A stretch of DNA of 64,000 nucleotides, taken from NCBI GenBank assembly GCA_001429255.1, contig LMJI01000001.1, forward strand, positions 971,256 through 1,035,255, in the 5' to 3' direction. Of the stretch, positions 44,072 through 53,586 are shown in pieces (position 1 is the first letter of the stretch; every line of letters starts with the position of its first letter). A model generated the notes under the pieces. It searched no databases, had not been told where the DNA came from, and saw nothing but the letters and a program-made list of their open reading frames with translations. Origin of the DNA: Cellulomonas sp. Root930. Lineage in GTDB: Bacteria > Actinomycetota > Actinomycetes > Actinomycetales > Cellulomonadaceae. The position numbers and the translations under genes were made by a program.

Positions 44072-44085
44072 GTTTCACGTGAAAC
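44072..44085. other. parS site 5
   Basis: Exact GTTTCACGTGAAAC. Confidence 0.95.
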
Positions 44086-44450
44086 CGAGACGCTGTGCGG
44101 GTATTCACGGAGGGACGGGCACGGCGGGCCGTAGGCGCTTCTGGCGGGGTGCTGCGGTGCGGTGCGTCTGTCGCCAGGCCCTCGCTCAGCCTGCCGCGAA
44201 TCCGAGAGTGCCGCGTGGACCGCGTGGCCGCTGCCGGCCGCCAGCTCGCGGTGGAGGGGCTGAGGTGGAAGCCAGCAGGTGAGGGGCGGTAGCAGCACGT
44301 TCGCAGAGGTCCGGCGGCGACGGGCGGATTTCCCTGCGCTACTCCGCGGAGGGTCCTGGGTGCGCTGGACTCGACCCCGAACGGGAGCGGAACGAGAAGG
44401 TCTCGCCGGGGGGGCGTGCGTGGACCCTCGGCACGATGAGGAAGGGGTGC

Positions 44451-44464
44451 GTTTCACGTGAAAC
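44451..44464. other. parS site 6
   Basis: Exact GTTTCACGTGAAAC, 55 bp before the 15-bp tandem repeat. Confidence 0.95.
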
Positions 44465-44518
44465 AGCGCGCAGTGCGATGGGTCGTGCGGCGCAAGGCTC
44501 GTTGCCTCGTAGCGCTCG

Positions 44519-44558
44519 ATGTGTGGCGTAGGCATGTGTGGCGTAGGCATGTGCGGCG
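44519..44558 (+). repeat. 15-bp tandem repeat, 2.7 copies
   Basis: Unit ATGTGTGGCGTAGGC at 44519-44533 and 44534-44548, then a partial copy ATGTGCGGCG at 44549-44558. Period 15 could be replication slippage. No protein frame uses it convincingly. Confidence 0.85.
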
Positions 44559-45648
44559 CCACCTGGCTCGATCTGCCAGGTGGCGACAGGCTGCCCTGCA
44601 CCCTCGACCGGCGGCGGGGGACGTCCCGCGAATGGTTGCGGCGGGCTCGGAGCAGCTAGTGCGGGTCCACGAGTGCTCCACGGCGTGCTCGGCGTGACGG
44701 GCAACACGGCGGTCAACACCCACGACTGGCATCCGGCGACCCGGGACCTGCGATCTGCATCGGGAGATGTTCCACAGGCACCGCGAAAGGTGGGGTCGCA
44801 CAGGCGCGCCGGCCGAGGGTGTGACGAGGAAGCTCTAGCGTGCGAGGAGCTCGGAGCGGAGCGGAAGGAGCAACGCGCGCTGCGGCGCGCACCATGCAGC
44901 GTGCACCGACCTCCTTCACGGTGCGACGGCAGCGTCGTGCGACAGCTCACGACGCATGACGCCCCGAGCGTGCCGAGTGAGCGCGACCTGAGACCCGCGC
45001 CGGTCGCGGCCAGCGGAGCGCACCGGTCGGCGTCGTGCGGAGCGAGTGCGACCCGGGCCCCGCGCCGTGTGGGCAGCCTCGAGTGCCGTGCTCTGTGCGA
45101 TCTGCGATGAGCGGCTCACGGACGGAGGACCGGCGGACGAGTTGTTCACAGAGTCACCAGCGGACGACCCCGCACGGGTCACCAGGGGAGGACTCACCCG
45201 GGAGCCCTGCTGATGAGTCGGCCTGGAGATGACGGCCTTCTGCCTCAGGCGACCGTCGCGTGGCGTTCGTCTACGGCGACCTAGCTGGACGCGGAGCGCC
45301 CACCTGCCCTGTCGGACGCGGTGCGAGCCAGGGCGCGTCAGATCGTCCCCTGAGCGCGCTCCGCCGGTGATCGTCACCGGGTTCGCACGACTGGCAAGGC
45401 GATGCGGCGATCTGGTCCGTGGACGGAGCCGCTGGTCACGGCGTCTTCCGATGGCTTCCTCCACGGTGCTGCTGAGCTCCGACCTGTGGCGCCTAAGAGT
45501 TCCAGACTCCACGCAGGCACCAGCAGCGGCTCGCGGCAAGCGCTCCGACTGAGCGCCGCCGTGGGGCGGGGCGTCTCCATGCGAGCTGCTCAGTAGGTCG
45601 GCGGTCACATGGGCTGTGGTGAGGGGGCCGGTGCAGAATCGCCTGCGC

Positions 45649-45662
45649 GTTCCACGTGAAAC
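45649..45662. other. parS-like site 7 (one-base variant)
   Basis: GTTCCACGTGAAAC, one mismatch from the parS consensus. Confidence 0.8.
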
Positions 45663-45937
45663 ATGGGCTGTCGGGCGCCTGACATCGGGTTGGCGAAGCG
45701 TGGTCAGCCGTACGGGAGTCGGGAGTTGTGCACCGAGTCGAGGTTCATCGTGCGTCTGGAGCGAGCACGCGAAGCGGGTGACTGGACGCCCAGTGAAGAC
45801 CGGACATGTCAATCGTCGACATGTGCTGTGGACGGCGAGGGGAGCGGACTCCCGCACGGTACGGTAGGGCCGCGCGAGAGCCCTGGCAGTCCTCCGACGG
45901 TGGTCCGCAGCGCCCGCACGCGACGTTCAGCAGCACT

Positions 45938-45951
45938 GTTTCACGTGAAAC
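45938..45951. other. parS site 8, just upstream of rsmG
   Basis: Exact GTTTCACGTGAAAC, 15 bp before the rsmG start, overlapping the likely promoter or leader of the rsmG-parA-parB operon. ParB bound here could repress its own operon. Confidence 0.95.
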
Positions 45952-45966
45952 CTGGGGGACCTGACG

Positions 45967-46644
45967 GTGGCAGAAGTTCAGTCGGACGCGACCGACAGAA
46001 CCGACCCGCTGGATGGCGACCCTCGTCTCGAGCCCTACTTCGGCCCGGCGTGGACGGCGGTGCTCGGGTTCCATGACCTGCTGGTGTCCCAGGGAGAGCT
46101 GCGCGGGCTGGTCGGCCCGAGGGAACTCTCGCGTCTGTGGGAACGGCACCTGCTGAACTCCGCCGCGGTCGTGCCGTTCCTCCCGCGCGAGGGACGGATC
46201 ATCGACCTCGGGAGCGGAGCCGGCTTGCCGGGCATCGTCGTCGCGTCGATGCTCCCGGAGGCTGAGGTCGTTCTCCTCGAGCCCATGGAGCGACGCACGG
46301 CATGGCTCAGCGAGGTGGCGGAGGTCCTTGGCCTCAGCAATGTCGTGGTGCGGCGCGGTCGAGCACAGGACGAGCACGGGCTCCTGTTCGGCGACGCGGT
46401 GACTGTGCGAGCGGTCGCGTCGCTCGACAAGCTCTACCGGCTCGCGATGCCGCTGCTCGTGGCCGGCGGTTCGCTCGTCGCGCTGAAGGGCGGCAAGGCG
46501 GAGGAGGAGATCGAGGCGGCCAAGCATGTCGGCCGCAAGCTCGGGGCCGGCGTGGCATCCGTGGTGGACGCCCCCACGATCGAGGGAGTCGAAGTGACGA
46601 GAGTGGTCCGCGTCGTACGGGAGGCAGTGCCTGGTGTTCGGTAG
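45967..46644 (+). CDS. rsmG: 16S rRNA (guanine-N7) methyltransferase RsmG (GidB)
   Basis: 225 residues from a GTG. SAM-binding core IIDLGSGAGLPGIVVA, the RLWERHLLNSAAVVPF substrate motif and LEPMERRTAWL. Methylates G527 of 16S rRNA; loss confers low-level streptomycin resistance in other bacteria. It overlaps the parA start by 11 bp. The rsmG-parA-parB order is conserved at actinobacterial origins. Confidence 0.96.
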   Translation: MAEVQSDATDRTDPLDGDPRLEPYFGPAWTAVLGFHDLLVSQGELRGLVGPRELSRLWERHLLNSAAVVPFLPREGRIIDLGSGAGLPGIVVASMLPEAEVVLLEPMERRTAWLSEVAEVLGLSNVVVRRGRAQDEHGLLFGDAVTVRAVASLDKLYRLAMPLLVAGGSLVALKGGKAEEEIEAAKHVGRKLGAGVASVVDAPTIEGVEVTRVVRVVREAVPGVR

Positions 46645-48550
46645 GAAGAAGCGTCGTCAAGAAGCGGATCCCGTTCAGGCCCCCGCCGGGCCGCCCGAGC
46701 CGCCTGCTATCAGCACGCCGGCCTGGGCCCCCCAGCAAGGAACCCCGCTGCCCAATGACGCGCCCGTGGCGCCCCGCGACCCCGGCCTGGCCGCTGTGCC
46801 GCAGCCTGCGTCGACTGAGACGGTCCAGCAGGCTCCGGAACGCGGAAGTGTCGCGCAGGGCACCGCCCCTCAGGACGCCGCGCCCACGACGACAGTCCAG
46901 CAGCCCGCGGGTCGGCGGATCGACGACAGCCAGGTGCCGGTCGGTGCCGGCACGCACGAGGACGAGTTGCCGCAGCCAGCCGGTCAGTACCGTCCGTCCG
47001 CACCGGCGCTTCCGCAGCAGGAGAAAGCTCACCAGCAGCTCGGATCGACGACGCCGGCTGCGCCCGAGTCGGCTCCTGGCCCGGACCAGAGCCCGAGCAG
47101 CGTGACCGACGTCGCCGCCGCACGGGCCAGCGCGAACGCCGCTGCGGCGCCTGAGTCGGCTGCCTCCGACGGGGGTTCGTCGACGGGGCGCCAGCGGCGG
47201 AGTGTCCGGCCCGAACCTGTGAGCGCCGGCGAGCCATACATCCCGACAGTGCCGGCTCCGACAGTCCAGGATCTCGGCGCGTCTGTTCCACGTGAAACAT
47301 CGCACAGTGACCCGGCCCCCGCACTGACGAGCGAAGGCTCTGGATCATGGGACGACCGCAGCGTCGCCCCAGGTCACAGCGTCGAGAACGGCAGCGACAC
47401 GGCCGTCATCGAGGGGAGTGCGGGGACGTCCGCGCGGGAGACCCACCAGGCGGAGAGCGCGGCAGTGGCCCCGGCACGTGACACCATCACGCCCATGCCT
47501 GCTCGCCATGATCTCGACCCCGAGGAGAGCCGTCGCGCGGCGCTCGTCGACAGCCTCCCGGTCGTGTCCGACGACACCCCGCTGATGGCGGAGCTGAAGC
47601 AGGACGCCCGCCGTCGGATCGAGCTCCGCGGCCGACGGTTCCCTCGCCCGCCGCAGACCCGCATCATCACGGTGGCCAACCAGAAGGGCGGCGTCGGCAA
47701 GACGACGACGACCGTCAACCTGGCGGCGGCGCTGGCGCAGGCCGGCCTGAACGTGCTGGTCCTCGACAACGACCCGCAGGGGAACGCGTCGACCGCTCTC
47801 GGTGTCGAGCACCGCGCCGGGACGCCGTCGATCTACGAGGTGCTGGTCGATGGCGCGCCGATGGCCGACGCGGTCCAGGAGAGCCCGGACGTGCCGAACC
47901 TGTGGTGCCTGCCCGCCACGATCGACCTGTCCGGTGCGGAGATCGAGCTGGTCTCGATGGTGGCGCGCGAGACCCGGCTCCGGAACGCGCTGGACGCCTA
48001 CCTCGACGGACGGGTCGCCAACGGGCAGGAGCGGATCGACTACGTCTTCGTCGACTGCCCCCCTAGCCTCGGCCTGCTCACGGTGAACGCGTTCGTCGTC
48101 GCACGCGAGGTGCTGATTCCCATCCAGTGCGAGTACTACGCGCTCGAGGGGCTCAGCCAGCTGCTGAAGACGATCCAGCTGATCCAGGCGCACCTGAACC
48201 CACGGCTGCACGTGTCGACGATCCTGCTGACGATGTACGACGCACGCACGAACCTGGCGCAGCAGGTGGCGACCGAGGTGCGTACGCACTTCCCGGAGCG
48301 CACGCTGCGCACCACCGTGCCACGGTCCGTCCGCATCTCGGAGGCACCGAGCTACGGCCAGACAGTCATGACCTACGACGCCGGATCCTCCGGAGCCCTC
48401 GCGTACCTCGAGGCCGCCCGCGAGGTGGCGGAGCGGGGCGCCACCGAGCTCGAGGACGGCCACCACAGCAACGGGCAGTCGTCGAACGGCACCGCCCCGA
48501 CAGACCACGAGCACCAGACGGCTGCGGCCGTCCGTCAGGAGGAACTGTGA
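46634..48550 (+). CDS. parA: ParA chromosome-partitioning ATPase with long disordered N-terminus
   Basis: 638 residues from the GTG at 46634 ([14 protein letters not shown]). The ATPase core starts only at ~345: [20 protein letters not shown] with deviant Walker A K351-T357, [13 protein letters not shown], and [16 protein letters not shown]. Residues 1-~290 are Pro/Ala/Gln/Ser-rich and probably unstructured. A parS variant lies inside this part of the frame (47285-47298, read as VPRETS). A shorter 351-residue product from the ATG at 47495 is possible. ParA binds DNA nonspecifically and moves ParB-parS complexes. Confidence 0.92.
   Translation: MFGRKKRRQEADPVQAPAGPPEPPAISTPAWAPQQGTPLPNDAPVAPRDPGLAAVPQPASTETVQQAPERGSVAQGTAPQDAAPTTTVQQPAGRRIDDSQVPVGAGTHEDELPQPAGQYRPSAPALPQQEKAHQQLGSTTPAAPESAPGPDQSPSSVTDVAAARASANAAAAPESAASDGGSSTGRQRRSVRPEPVSAGEPYIPTVPAPTVQDLGASVPRETSHSDPAPALTSEGSGSWDDRSVAPGHSVENGSDTAVIEGSAGTSARETHQAESAAVAPARDTITPMPARHDLDPEESRRAALVDSLPVVSDDTPLMAELKQDARRRIELRGRRFPRPPQTRIITVANQKGGVGKTTTTVNLAAALAQAGLNVLVLDNDPQGNASTALGVEHRAGTPSIYEVLVDGAPMADAVQESPDVPNLWCLPATIDLSGAEIELVSMVARETRLRNALDAYLDGRVANGQERIDYVFVDCPPSLGLLTVNAFVVAREVLIPIQCEYYALEGLSQLLKTIQLIQAHLNPRLHVSTILLTMYDARTNLAQQVATEVRTHFPERTLRTTVPRSVRISEAPSYGQTVMTYDAGSSGALAYLEAAREVAERGATELEDGHHSNGQSSNGTAPTDHEHQTAAAVRQEEL
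47285..47298. other. parS-like site 9 inside parA
   Basis: GTTCCACGTGAAAC, one mismatch from consensus and identical to site 7. It lies in the 5' part of the parA reading frame. Confidence 0.8.
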
Positions 48551-49692
48551 GCGAGAAGCGACGCGGTCTGGGCCGGGGCCTTGGAGCCCTCATCCCCACC
48601 GGCCTGGACGGCCAGCGGCCGACCGGGGCGGAGCGTCCGGTCGACGTGTTCTTCCCCGACCGTGAGCGGGAGAACGGCGAGGCAGCCGCCGCGGCCGCCG
48701 CGCTGGCGACGGCGACCCTGACGGAGGAACCACCCGCCGTCGAGCCGACGGAGCCGAACGGGCACGACGGGTCCACCAACGGGGTGGCCCACGTCGACAT
48801 CACCGTGCCGGTCGAGGCACCGCGGGCGGATGAGCCGCCGATCGCCGCGGCGTCGGCCGACGGGCTCGTCCCGGTGCCCGGTGCCCGGTTCGCCGAGCTG
48901 CCCGTGGGGGAGATCCGTCCGAACCCGAAGCAGCCGCGCACCGTCTTCGACGAGGACGCGCTCGACGAGCTGGTCGGATCGATCCGCGAGGTCGGCGTCC
49001 TGCAGCCGATCGTGGTGCGCGATGCCGGCGACGGCTACGAGCTGATCATGGGCGAGCGGCGGTGGCGCGCGACGCAGGCGGCCGGCCTGGCGACGATCCC
49101 CGCGATCATCCGTGACACCGACGACTCCGACCTGCTGCGCGACGCGCTCCTGGAGAACCTGCACCGCTCCGAGCTGAACCCGCTCGAGGAGGCGGCCGCG
49201 TACCAGCAGCTGCTGGACGACTTCGGCTGCACCCACGAGCAGCTGGCGACGCGCATCCAGCGGTCGCGTCCGCAGATCTCCAACACGCTCCGCCTGCTCA
49301 AGCTCCCGCCGCTGGTGCAGCGCCGGGTGGCCGCTGGCGTGCTGTCCGCGGGGCACGCTCGCGCGCTGCTCGGGCTCGCCGACGGCGCGGCGATCGAGCG
49401 CCTGGCTCAGCGCATCGTCGCCGAAGGGCTGTCGGTCCGTGCCGTCGAGGAGATCGTTTCCCTGGGCGGGGACGCAGCGCCGGCCGCGCGCCGGACCGCG
49501 CCCCGCGCGGGCGTGAAGAACGAGGCGCTGGACCACCTCGCCGCACGACTCTCGGATCGATTCGACACCCGCGTCAAGGTGAGCCTCGGCAAGTCGCGTG
49601 GCCGGCTGACGGTGGAGTTCGCCTCGGTGCAGGACCTCAACCGGATCCTGGCCAGCCTGGCCCCGGAGGACCCGGGCCTGCTCAAGGGCTGA
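48547..49692 (+). CDS. parB: ParB: parS-binding CTPase
   Basis: 381 residues from a GTG overlapping the parA stop (GTGA). The N-terminal ParA-interacting tip [19 protein letters not shown], a linker of ~100 acidic/Ala residues, the CTP-binding ParB/Srx core with [12 protein letters not shown] and [13 protein letters not shown], a helix-turn-helix ([22 protein letters not shown]) and a C-terminal dimerisation domain. It loads at the parS sites listed here and slides as a clamp. Confidence 0.96.
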   Translation: MSEKRRGLGRGLGALIPTGLDGQRPTGAERPVDVFFPDRERENGEAAAAAAALATATLTEEPPAVEPTEPNGHDGSTNGVAHVDITVPVEAPRADEPPIAAASADGLVPVPGARFAELPVGEIRPNPKQPRTVFDEDALDELVGSIREVGVLQPIVVRDAGDGYELIMGERRWRATQAAGLATIPAIIRDTDDSDLLRDALLENLHRSELNPLEEAAAYQQLLDDFGCTHEQLATRIQRSRPQISNTLRLLKLPPLVQRRVAAGVLSAGHARALLGLADGAAIERLAQRIVAEGLSVRAVEEIVSLGGDAAPAARRTAPRAGVKNEALDHLAARLSDRFDTRVKVSLGKSRGRLTVEFASVQDLNRILASLAPEDPGLLKG

Positions 49693-49731
49693 CCCGCGTA
49701 CAACTCGGGAGAACGCAACCGTACAAAACGG

Positions 49732-50682
49732 TCAGCGGGCGAGCGCGGCCTCGACGAGCGAGCGGTAGAGCTCGCCGAGGGACAGGCCCGCCGCCTCGGC
49801 CGCCTGCGGCAGCAGTGACGTCTCAGTCATGCCGGGAGCCACGTTGACCTCGAGGAACCAGACGGTGCCGTCGGCGTCGACGATGAGGTCGGTGCGGGAC
49901 AACGCATCCAGTCCGAGCGCGCGGTGCGCGGCCACGGCCACGTCGCCGACCGCAGCAGTCAGCTCGGGTGAGAGCCGGGCGGGTGCGAAGTACTCGGTGC
50001 GCCCCGGGTTGTAGCGGGCGTCGAAGTCGTAGGGCCCGTCGGTCACGATCTCGACGGCGGGGAGCGCCATCGGTCCGTCGCCGGTGTCGACCACGCTGAC
50101 GGCGACCTCGGTGCCGAAGACAGCCCGCTCGATGAGCGCCGTGTCGCTGTACGCGAAGCAGTCGACCATGGCCTGCGGGAGAGCATCTGCGCTGGTCACG
50201 AGCGTGACGCCCAGCGCCGAGCCGCCGCGGGAGGGCTTCACGACGACCGGGAGACCGAGTCGGCCGACGATGGCGTCGAGCACCTGACGCGCACCCAGCT
50301 CACGGAACAACGACTGCGGCAGCGTGACGAACTCCGGCGTCGACAGCCCTGCGCGAGCTGCGACGGTCTTGGCGATCGGCTTGCTCCACGCGATGCGGCT
50401 CTCCCGCGGACCGGTGCCCAGGAGCCGCAGCCCGAGCATCTGCACGACGTCGCGCACCGAACCGTCCTCGCCGCTGGTCCCGTGCAGGAGGGGCCACACG
50501 AGATCGGGCTGCAGCTCGACGAGGGCGGGCACCAGGTCGGCGTCGACGTCGTGGACCGAGACCTCGACGCCCACGGACCGCAGGGCGTCCGCGACCCGTC
50601 GGCCGGAGCGCAGGGAGACGTCGCGCTCGTGGGAGAGGCCCCCGGCCAGGACGACGACGCGGGGGGACGGGGTGGCGGTCAC
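49732..50682 (-). CDS. D-alanine--D-alanine ligase family ATP-grasp enzyme
   Basis: 316 residues. N-terminal VVVLAGGLSHERDVSLRSGRRV, LLHGTSGEDG, ATP-grasp core VVVKPSRGGSALGVTLV, and metal-binding FLEVNVAPGMTETSLLPQAA (usually NTxPGMT). It makes the D-Ala-D-Ala end of the peptidoglycan stem. The substitution of VAPG for TxPG at the metal loop is mild. Whether it is the main Ddl is unclear because many actinobacteria have another near other wall genes. Convergent with parB. Confidence 0.85.
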   Translation of the reverse strand: MTATPSPRVVVLAGGLSHERDVSLRSGRRVADALRSVGVEVSVHDVDADLVPALVELQPDLVWPLLHGTSGEDGSVRDVVQMLGLRLLGTGPRESRIAWSKPIAKTVAARAGLSTPEFVTLPQSLFRELGARQVLDAIVGRLGLPVVVKPSRGGSALGVTLVTSADALPQAMVDCFAYSDTALIERAVFGTEVAVSVVDTGDGPMALPAVEIVTDGPYDFDARYNPGRTEYFAPARLSPELTAAVGDVAVAAHRALGLDALSRTDLIVDADGTVWFLEVNVAPGMTETSLLPQAAEAAGLSLGELYRSLVEAALAR

Positions 50683-50721
50683 GGTGCGAGGACTCCGATG
50701 GCGAGAGAGGACGGGGGCGGG

Positions 50722-52068
50722 TCAGGCGACATCCGGGCCCGGCTGCTGCACGTCGCCGTGGCCGGCGGACCCGGTCGTGCCGAACAGCTCCACCAGCTCC
50801 CGCTCGCCCGCTACGACACCCGCGAGTCGGCGCACGCCCTCTCGGATGCGCTCGGGTGTGGGGTAGCAGAAGGACAGGCGCATGTGGTCCGCGCCGGAGC
50901 CGTCGAAGTAGAACGCGGTCCCCGGGACGTAGGCGACGCGGGCGGTGACGGCTCGCGGCAGCATGTCCTTCGCGTCGAGGCCGTCGGGCAGCTTGACCCA
51001 GGTGTAGAAGCCGCCGTCGGGAACGTTCCACGACGCGTCGGGCAGGTGCTCGGCCAGCGCGGAGATCATGGCGTCGCGCCGCTCGCGGTACTGCTCGCGG
51101 TAGATCTTGATCTGGCCCTGCCAGTCGCAGGTGGACAGGTAGGTGGAGATCGCGATCTGCGAGGCGTTCGACGGGCAGAGGATCGCGGACTCGCTGGCCA
51201 GCACCAGCTTCTCGCGCACGGCGTGCGGGGCGACCACCCAGCCGACGCGGTAGCCGGGCGCGAAGGTCTTGGAGAACGAGCCGAGGTAGAGCACGCCCTC
51301 GTCGTCCATAGAGCGCATCGCGGGTCGCGGGTCCCCGGAGAAGCCGAGCAGCCCGTAGGGGTTGTCCTCGAGCACGAGGACGCCGTAGCGCTGCGCGATC
51401 GCCAGGATCTGGGGTCGTCGCGACTCCGAGAGCGAGACGCCGGCCGGGTTGTGGAAGTTGGGCACGGTGTACAGGAACTTGACCCGGCGGCCCTCGCGGG
51501 CGAGCGCGGCCAAGGTGGACTCGAGCGCCGCGGGGATCAGCCCGTCCGCGTCGATCGGCACGTGCACGACGTCGGCCTGGTACGCCCGGAACACGCCGAG
51601 GGCGCCGACGTACGACGGGGCCTCCGCGACGACGACGTCGCCCGGGTCGATGAAGATGCGGGTGACCAGGTCGAGCGCCTGCTGCGACCCCGTCGTGACG
51701 ACGACGTCGTCGGGGTGCGCGTCGATGCCCTCGAGCGCCATGACGTCGAGGATCTGCTCGCGCAGGGTCTCGTCGCCCTGGCCGGACCCGTACTGCAGCG
51801 CCTGCAGACCGCGCGTGGCGACGACGCGCTGCGCCAGGTCACCGAGGATGTCCATCGGGAGGCCTTCGAGGAACGGCATGCCCCCGGCCAGCGACACGAC
51901 CTCGGGCCGGTTGGCCACCGCGAACAGGGCGCGGATCTCGGAGGACCGCATGCCGTGGGTGCGTTCGGCGTACGACCCGAGCCACTGGTCGAGACGCGTC
52001 CCGGTGCCGGCGGCGGAGGACGTGGGGGGGCCCGACGTCTCGCCGTCGGGAACGGGGTGCGCAGTCAT
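50722..52068 (-). CDS. PLP-dependent aminotransferase, class I/II (2-aminoadipate/LysN-like)
   Basis: 448 residues from the ATG at 52068. Fold-type I aminotransferase: VVVTTGSQQALDLV, TVPNFHNPAGVSLSESRR, PLP lysine in LGSFSKTFAPGYRVGWVVAP and the C-terminal MRLSFCYPTPERI. The close relatives are LysN/ARO8-like transaminases and the catalytic halves of MocR regulators, but no N-terminal DNA-binding domain is present here. Substrate uncertain. It follows trxA after a terminator-like hairpin. Confidence 0.88.
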   Translation of the reverse strand: MTAHPVPDGETSGPPTSSAAGTGTRLDQWLGSYAERTHGMRSSEIRALFAVANRPEVVSLAGGMPFLEGLPMDILGDLAQRVVATRGLQALQYGSGQGDETLREQILDVMALEGIDAHPDDVVVTTGSQQALDLVTRIFIDPGDVVVAEAPSYVGALGVFRAYQADVVHVPIDADGLIPAALESTLAALAREGRRVKFLYTVPNFHNPAGVSLSESRRPQILAIAQRYGVLVLEDNPYGLLGFSGDPRPAMRSMDDEGVLYLGSFSKTFAPGYRVGWVVAPHAVREKLVLASESAILCPSNASQIAISTYLSTCDWQGQIKIYREQYRERRDAMISALAEHLPDASWNVPDGGFYTWVKLPDGLDAKDMLPRAVTARVAYVPGTAFYFDGSGADHMRLSFCYPTPERIREGVRRLAGVVAGERELVELFGTTGSAGHGDVQQPGPDVA

Positions 52069-52121
52069 GCAGCCGAGTTTCCCACGGCGGCGGCGATGCT
52101 CAGCGCACCGTCCCAGCGACA

Positions 52122-52154
52122 CGAACGGCCCCGTCGGAGCGACAGGGCCGTTCG
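52122..52154 (-). terminator. Hairpin between trxA and the aminotransferase gene
   Basis: CGAACGGCCC and GGGCCGTTCG pair perfectly around a 13-base loop, 20 bp past the trxA stop on the minus strand. Confidence 0.75.
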
Positions 52155-52173
52155 GTAGAGGCGGAGCGGGAGG

Positions 52174-52506
52174 TCAGACCGAGGCGAGCACGCTCTCGAT
52201 GTCCTCCGCGATCATCGACTTGGGCCGCGCGCCGATGACGGACTTCACCAGCTCACCGCCCGCGTAGAAGTTGAGCGTCGGGATGGACACGATGCCGTAG
52301 TCGCCCGTGACCTGGGGGTTCTCGTCGGAGTTGACCTTCACGATCTTGACGCGGCCGCCGTACTGCGCGGCCAGCTCCTCGAGCACGGGGGCGACCATCC
52401 GGCAGGGACCGCACCAGGGCGCCCAGAAGTCGACGATCACGGGGATCTCCGACTCGAGCACCTCGGACTGGAAGGTGGCGTCGGTGACGGGGGTGGTGGC
52501 GCTCAT
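52174..52506 (-). CDS. trxA: Thioredoxin
   Basis: 110 residues with active site [18 protein letters not shown] and cis-Pro loop [13 protein letters not shown]. Cytoplasmic disulfide reductant, recycled by TrxB encoded just upstream with a 4-bp overlap. Keeps the trx pair near the ParAB genes as at mycobacterial origins. Confidence 0.97.
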   Translation of the reverse strand: MSATTPVTDATFQSEVLESEIPVIVDFWAPWCGPCRMVAPVLEELAAQYGGRVKIVKVNSDENPQVTGDYGIVSIPTLNFYAGGELVKSVIGARPKSMIAEDIESVLASV

Positions 52507-53498
52507 CGGATCTCCTCGGCGTAGGTCTCCACCGGCGGGATCGGGTGCACGAGGTCACCCAGCGAGGCCAGGAAGTGCTGGGCGTCCAGGGCGGCCGCGC
52601 ACCCGGAGCCGGCGGCGGTGATGGCCTGGCGGTAGGTGTGGTCGACCAGGTCCCCGCACGCGAAGACGCCGGTCAGGTTGGTGGCCGTGGACCGGCCGAT
52701 CACCTGCACGTAGCCCTCGTCGTCCAGGTCGACCTGGCCCTTGACCAGCTCGGAGCGCGGGACGTGCCCGATGGCGACGAAGACACCGGTCGCCGGGTGC
52801 TCGCGGGTCTCGCCGGTGACCGTGTCGCGCAGGGTGACGCCGGTGACCTTGGCATCGCCGTGGATGGCGACGACCTCGCTGTTCCAGGCGAACTCGATCT
52901 TCGGGTCGTTCGCGGCGCGGTCGGCCATGATCTTGGAGGCGCGCAGGTGGTCGCGGCGGTGCACGAGGGTGACGCGCTTGCCGAAGCGGGTGAGGAACGT
53001 GGCCTCCTCGACGGCCGAGTCGCCGCCGCCGACCACGATGATCTCCTGGTCACGGAAGAAAAACCCGTCGCAGGTGGCGCACCAGGACACCCCGCGGCCG
53101 GACATGCGCTTCTCGTCGTCCAGACCCAGCTCGCGGTACGCGGAGCCGGTGGCCAGGATGACCGCGCGAGCCTGGAAGGTCTCGCCGTTGAGCGTCTCGA
53201 TGGTCTTGATGTCGCCGGTGAGGTCGAGCGAGGAGGCGTCGTCCCACAGCACCTCGGCGCCGAACTTCTCGGCCTGCTTCTGCAGACCCTCCATGAGCTC
53301 GGGGCCCTGGATGCCGTCCGGGAAGCCGGGGAAGTTCTCCACCTCGGTGGTGTTCATCAGCGCGCCACCGGCGGTGACGGAGCCGGCGATGACCAGGGGC
53401 GCCAGGCCCGCGCGGGCAGCGTAGATCGCGGCGGTGTAGCCGGCCGGACCCGAGCCGACGATGACGAGATCGCGGACGGTGGTGGACTGCTCGGTCAC
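52503..53498 (-). CDS. trxB: Thioredoxin reductase
   Basis: 331 residues from a GTG. FAD motif [19 protein letters not shown], redox-active pair WCATCDG, NADPH motif [12 protein letters not shown] and the C-terminal [16 protein letters not shown]. Reduces TrxA with NADPH. Overlap with trxA implies one transcript. Confidence 0.97.
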   Translation of the reverse strand: MTEQSTTVRDLVIVGSGPAGYTAAIYAARAGLAPLVIAGSVTAGGALMNTTEVENFPGFPDGIQGPELMEGLQKQAEKFGAEVLWDDASSLDLTGDIKTIETLNGETFQARAVILATGSAYRELGLDDEKRMSGRGVSWCATCDGFFFRDQEIIVVGGGDSAVEEATFLTRFGKRVTLVHRRDHLRASKIMADRAANDPKIEFAWNSEVVAIHGDAKVTGVTLRDTVTGETREHPATGVFVAIGHVPRSELVKGQVDLDDEGYVQVIGRSTATNLTGVFACGDLVDHTYRQAITAAGSGCAAALDAQHFLASLGDLVHPIPPVETYAEEIR

Positions 53499-53586
53499 GA
53501 GACTTCCTTGCGGTTCGGCATGCCGGAGACGATCCGGCGGGGCTGACGGATCAACCGATCCTAGGCCGGATCTGTTCCAGGCCCCG

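Larger units (their letters stand above)
42959..45966. other. Gene-free parS-rich spacer (origin centromere region)
   Basis: About 3 kb between jag and rsmG with no reading frame that shows actinobacterial codon pattern or a known family. It contains eight parS or near-parS palindromes (listed separately) and one 15-bp tandem repeat. In most relatives jag and rsmG are close neighbours, so the spacer is expanded. I see no RNA gene or mobile element in it. Confidence 0.8.

Noticed and set aside
44519..44558. Possible CRISPR array
   Set aside because: The 15-bp units are contiguous without spacers and no cas genes are present.
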